Positions 5,337-7,376 of a DNA stretch of 7,376 nucleotides are shown here, piece by piece; position 1 is the stretch's first letter; every line of letters begins with the position of its first letter. The stretch is from Deltaproteobacteria bacterium. Its GTDB lineage: Bacteria; Desulfobacterota; Desulfobacteria; Desulfobacterales; JAUVGT01. Below the pieces are notes generated by a model. That model did no database searches. It saw nothing but the letters and a program-made list of their open reading frames with translations, and was not told the DNA's origin. The position numbers and the translations under genes are program-made. The DNA lies in NCBI GenBank assembly GCA_030593645.1, contig JAUVGT010000252.1, forward strand, positions 1 through 7,376, read 5' to 3'.

Positions 5337-5945
5337 ATGAAGACGTTCAAATTTATAAAAAAAATACCCATTGATCTGACATCTCTCCGGATTGAAAGTG
5401 ATCGTATCATATTACAATCGATTGAAAAAAGTTACAGTACAGATATCTTTAAAGAATTTACTCCGGAAATTACCCGGTTTATGTTTCCAAGACCTGCGGA
5501 AAAGATAGAAGAGACTCTTTCATTTATTTCCTGTTCGCTTGCCGGTATGCGTAACCGCTGGGATCTGGTTCTGGTAATTATTAAAAAGGGTAATGAAGAA
5601 TTCTTAGGGTGTTGCGGTTTACACGGGAAAGGGAAACCCCGTACGCCGGAACTGGGTATCTGGATAAAGAAAGACGAACATGGAAAAAAATATGGAAGGG
5701 AAGCGATCAAAGCTTTGATTTCGTGGGCGGTTGAACACATAGAATTTGATTATGCCATTTATCCTGTTGACAAAGCAAACCTGGCGAGTCGAAAAATACC
5801 GGAATTTTTGGGAGGTATTATTTACGACAAAAAGATCGTAAAAACAATGAACGGTAACCATTTAGATGAAGTCATTTATAAAATGTCATGCGAAGAATTA
5901 AAGCAATGCAGTTCAATACGTATGGATTGGAATTCCGATGGATAA
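5337..5945 (+). CDS. GNAT-family N-acetyltransferase (RimJ/RimL type)
   Basis: This ORF encodes 202 residues. It probably transfers an acetyl group from acetyl-CoA to an amine on an unknown small molecule or protein N-terminus, in the cytoplasm. The N-terminal strand LRIESDRIILQSI (17-29) and the following helix are typical of the Acetyltransf_3 group. The core runs EEFLGCCGLHGK (87-98), then strand ELGIWI (105-110) and the acetyl-CoA pyrophosphate loop HGKKYGREA (115-123). The strand and helix around DYAIYPVDKANLASRK (138-153) carry the conserved Asn-x-x-Ser pattern, and ISWAVEH lies between. AAAGGA at 5328-5333 lies three bases before the ATG. It is divergent from glpA and precedes the membrane-protein gene by 70 bp, perhaps in one operon. 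The substrate cannot be inferred. Confidence 0.85.
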   Translation: MKTFKFIKKIPIDLTSLRIESDRIILQSIEKSYSTDIFKEFTPEITRFMFPRPAEKIEETLSFISCSLAGMRNRWDLVLVIIKKGNEEFLGCCGLHGKGKPRTPELGIWIKKDEHGKKYGREAIKALISWAVEHIEFDYAIYPVDKANLASRKIPEFLGGIIYDKKIVKTMNGNHLDEVIYKMSCEELKQCSSIRMDWNSDG

Positions 5946-6015
5946 CATTCCCTCAATGATGGTTTATGAATAAACTACTATGGCTGATTTGAAATCTTTT
6001 TTAAGGGAGAATGAT

Positions 6016-6429
6016 ATGAAAGTTCCTTCAGCTTTGAAAATATGGTTCGTGATTCATTTTGTTGTGCTTATTATATTCGCCATTCCTCTTTTTATTTTTC
6101 CCCGTGAATTTCTAGAACTTTTGGGGTGGCATTCAATCGATCCTTTTGCCACGCGTCTGGTGGCGGCGGCACTTTTTGGTATTGGAATCGAGTCATTATT
6201 ATGCAGAAATGCAAATATCGAAACATATAAGAACATGTTGAATCTAAAACTGATTTGGTCCGGTGCGGCTATTATTGGAATTGCTTTTTCGATATATCAG
6301 AGTTTAAATATAACCATTATCGCTGAAAGGCTTCTTCTTGTGACCTTTCTGGCGTTCCATATATTATGGCTCTATTGGAGAGGTCGTGTTGAGAGAATAC
6401 TTAAACCGGATAACAATCGAGGCCACTGA
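6016..6429 (+). CDS. Small four-helix integral membrane protein
   Basis: This ORF encodes 137 residues starting at ATG 6016. AAGGGAGA (6003-6010) lies ideally upstream of it. An in-frame ATG at 5980 would add twelve polar residues and has no ribosome site. Four hydrophobic segments are clear: about residues 6-27 (WFVIHFVVLIIFAIPLFIF), 44-62 (TRLVAAALFGIGIESLL), 78-96 (IWSGAAIIGIAFSIY) and 106-123 (LLLVTFLAFHILWLYW). Between helices 1 and 2 is FLELLGWHSIDPFATR, and a basic tail (RGRVERILK) should face the cytoplasm. No catalytic residues are visible. I recognise the layout as a common small uncharacterised membrane family, but no function is known to me. Its stop TGA overlaps the next gene's ATG by one base, so the two are probably translated together. 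Confidence 0.8.
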   Translation: MKVPSALKIWFVIHFVVLIIFAIPLFIFPREFLELLGWHSIDPFATRLVAAALFGIGIESLLCRNANIETYKNMLNLKLIWSGAAIIGIAFSIYQSLNITIIAERLLLVTFLAFHILWLYWRGRVERILKPDNNRGH

Positions 6430-7178
6430 TGGCAATCAATTTATTAGAAACCATTTTCATATATCAAAAGACGGGTATCATTACCGGTTTTTTCTTATTC
6501 ATCGTTTTGATGATCGCATTCAATACTCATGCTGAGGAATATTATATCGAGGAGAATTTTGATCATCTCGATTCCTGGGAGCCACTGAAATTCAAAAAGA
6601 TTAAGCAATTTACCGATTATTCGATTATTATAATCAACCCGAATCAGAGTGTTTTGAAGATTGTTTCTATAAAATCAGCATCAGCTCTTTTATTTAAAAG
6701 AAAATATGATGTAGCAAAATGGCCGGTGATTGAATGGCGTTGGAAAATTGAAAATATATTGGAAAACGGGGATGCCTCAAAAAAATCCGGTGATGATTAT
6801 CCGGTTAGGATTTATATTCTCTTTGAGTATGATCCTGAAAAAGCCGGTTTTTTTGAAAGGACTAAATTTGAAGCCGTAAAACTCTTATATGGAGAATATC
6901 CGCCGTTTGCCGCTTTGAATTATATCTGGGCGAACCAAAACCATTCACAGAAAATCATTCCCAATGCATATACTTCAATGTCGATGATGATTGTAAGCGA
7001 TTTCGGGAAAAAGCATGTGGGTGAATGGAAGACCCATCGTGTAAATGTGGTCGAGGATTATCAAAAAGCATTTGGTGAAAATCCTCCAGAAAAAGCATCA
7101 CTTTCGGTTATGGGAGATTCCGATAATACAGGCGGTGCAGTAACCGCTTATATTGATTATATCCGGGTGGGAAAGTGA
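6429..7178 (+). CDS. DUF3047-type exported protein
   Basis: This ORF encodes 249 residues. The start ATG overlaps the upstream TGA (TGATG), and GAGG (6419-6422) is a suitable ribosome site. The N-terminus has a hydrophobic run (about 16-32) ending in THA35/EE, a signal peptide with an unusually long n-region, so the mature protein should be periplasmic. The body follows what I know of the DUF3047 pattern. WPVIEWRWKIENIL is followed by a charged stretch and DYPVRIYILFEYD. Then comes ALNYIWANQN, a basic SMSMMIVSDFG segment, and GEWKTHRVNVVEDYQKAFGE. MGDSDNTGGAVTAYIDYIRV closes the chain, giving a beta-rich, jelly-roll-like domain. The domain is uncharacterised; carbohydrate or envelope binding is only a structural guess. 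It is probably co-transcribed with the membrane protein and perhaps the GNAT gene. Confidence 0.82.
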   Translation: MAINLLETIFIYQKTGIITGFFLFIVLMIAFNTHAEEYYIEENFDHLDSWEPLKFKKIKQFTDYSIIIINPNQSVLKIVSIKSASALLFKRKYDVAKWPVIEWRWKIENILENGDASKKSGDDYPVRIYILFEYDPEKAGFFERTKFEAVKLLYGEYPPFAALNYIWANQNHSQKIIPNAYTSMSMMIVSDFGKKHVGEWKTHRVNVVEDYQKAFGENPPEKASLSVMGDSDNTGGAVTAYIDYIRVGK

Positions 7179-7190
7179 AAAACTAAAAGT

Positions 7191-7372
7191 GACGGTTTCG
7201 TAATCCGCCGTAGGCGGACCAACTTCTGCGTTGTGCTGCATTTCGCAATCTTTCTACTCCCATTTTAAATAAAAAGACATTTTTAACAGGGCGGGTCGGA
7301 TAAGTACGCTTCATGATTACAAAATTTGCACGCCTTGAATTTGTTCCGCCTACGGCGGTTTACGAAACCGTC
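7191..7372. mobile_element. MITE-like element, 182 bp, with 28-bp terminal inverted repeats
   Basis: The left end (7191-7218) and right end (7345-7372) are inverted copies of 28 bases with one mismatch (T7204 against A in the right copy). They begin GACGGTTTCGTAA and end CCGTAGGCGGA. Each end holds its own 13-base palindrome, CCGCC-GTA-GGCGG. The interior (7219-7344) has no ORF of note. This fits a non-autonomous transposon or a large structured intergenic repeat. A target-site duplication cannot be judged, since only four bases remain after the right end. It begins 12 bp after the DUF3047 stop and could also form a long hairpin in that transcript. Confidence 0.65.
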
Positions 7373-7376
7373 CTAT

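Noticed and set aside
5980..6015. Upstream ATG for the four-helix membrane protein
   Set aside because: It adds a polar dodecapeptide without a ribosome site, whereas the ATG at 6016 has an excellent one.

Overview
The window looks like a chromosomal stretch of an environmental Gram-negative bacterium, most likely a sulfate-reducer-type deltaproteobacterium (Desulfobacterota). This is inferred from the character of the GlpA/GlpB pair, the DUF3047-type protein and the intergenic repeats. No rRNA or other phylogenetic marker is present, so the assignment is tentative.

Positions 1 to about 1690 are AT-rich and read as a mobile-integron gene-cassette array with no integrase in view. The parts are the tail of one ORF (2-109), a long attC-like site (135-274), a secreted-protein ORF (296-874), a compact attC (881-948), a second secreted-protein ORF with two CDC motifs (963-1460), another attC (1473-1537) and a truncated ORF start (1561-1617). 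The strongest evidence is that two successive cassettes each begin with a core (GTTATAC, GTTAGCA) that is the exact 7/7 reverse complement of the R'' core at their own 3' end (GTATAAC, TGCTAAC). This is the signature of excisable cassettes.

Positions 1614 to about 2071 are a scar. A minus-strand small membrane-protein ORF (1988-1614) abuts the first ~26 codons of a minus-strand HAD-family phosphatase (2071-1958, motif DIDDT), which is cut off there. The HAD gene would have followed glpB on the same strand, so the edge between chromosome and accessory DNA appears to lie near position 1994.

Positions 2196-5155 carry glpB and glpA on the minus strand. They encode the two flavin subunits of anaerobic sn-glycerol-3-phosphate dehydrogenase, which oxidises glycerol-3-phosphate to dihydroxyacetone phosphate and passes electrons to the quinone pool. 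The usual third gene, glpC, does not follow glpB. Both glp genes appear to use TTG starts, and a small CTCTGT/CCACAGA repeat element separates them.

Positions 5337-7178 run divergently on the plus strand: a GNAT acetyltransferase, a four-helix small membrane protein and a DUF3047-type exported protein, the last two translationally coupled. The window ends with a 182-bp element that has 28-bp near-perfect terminal inverted repeats (7191-7372) and resembles a MITE.
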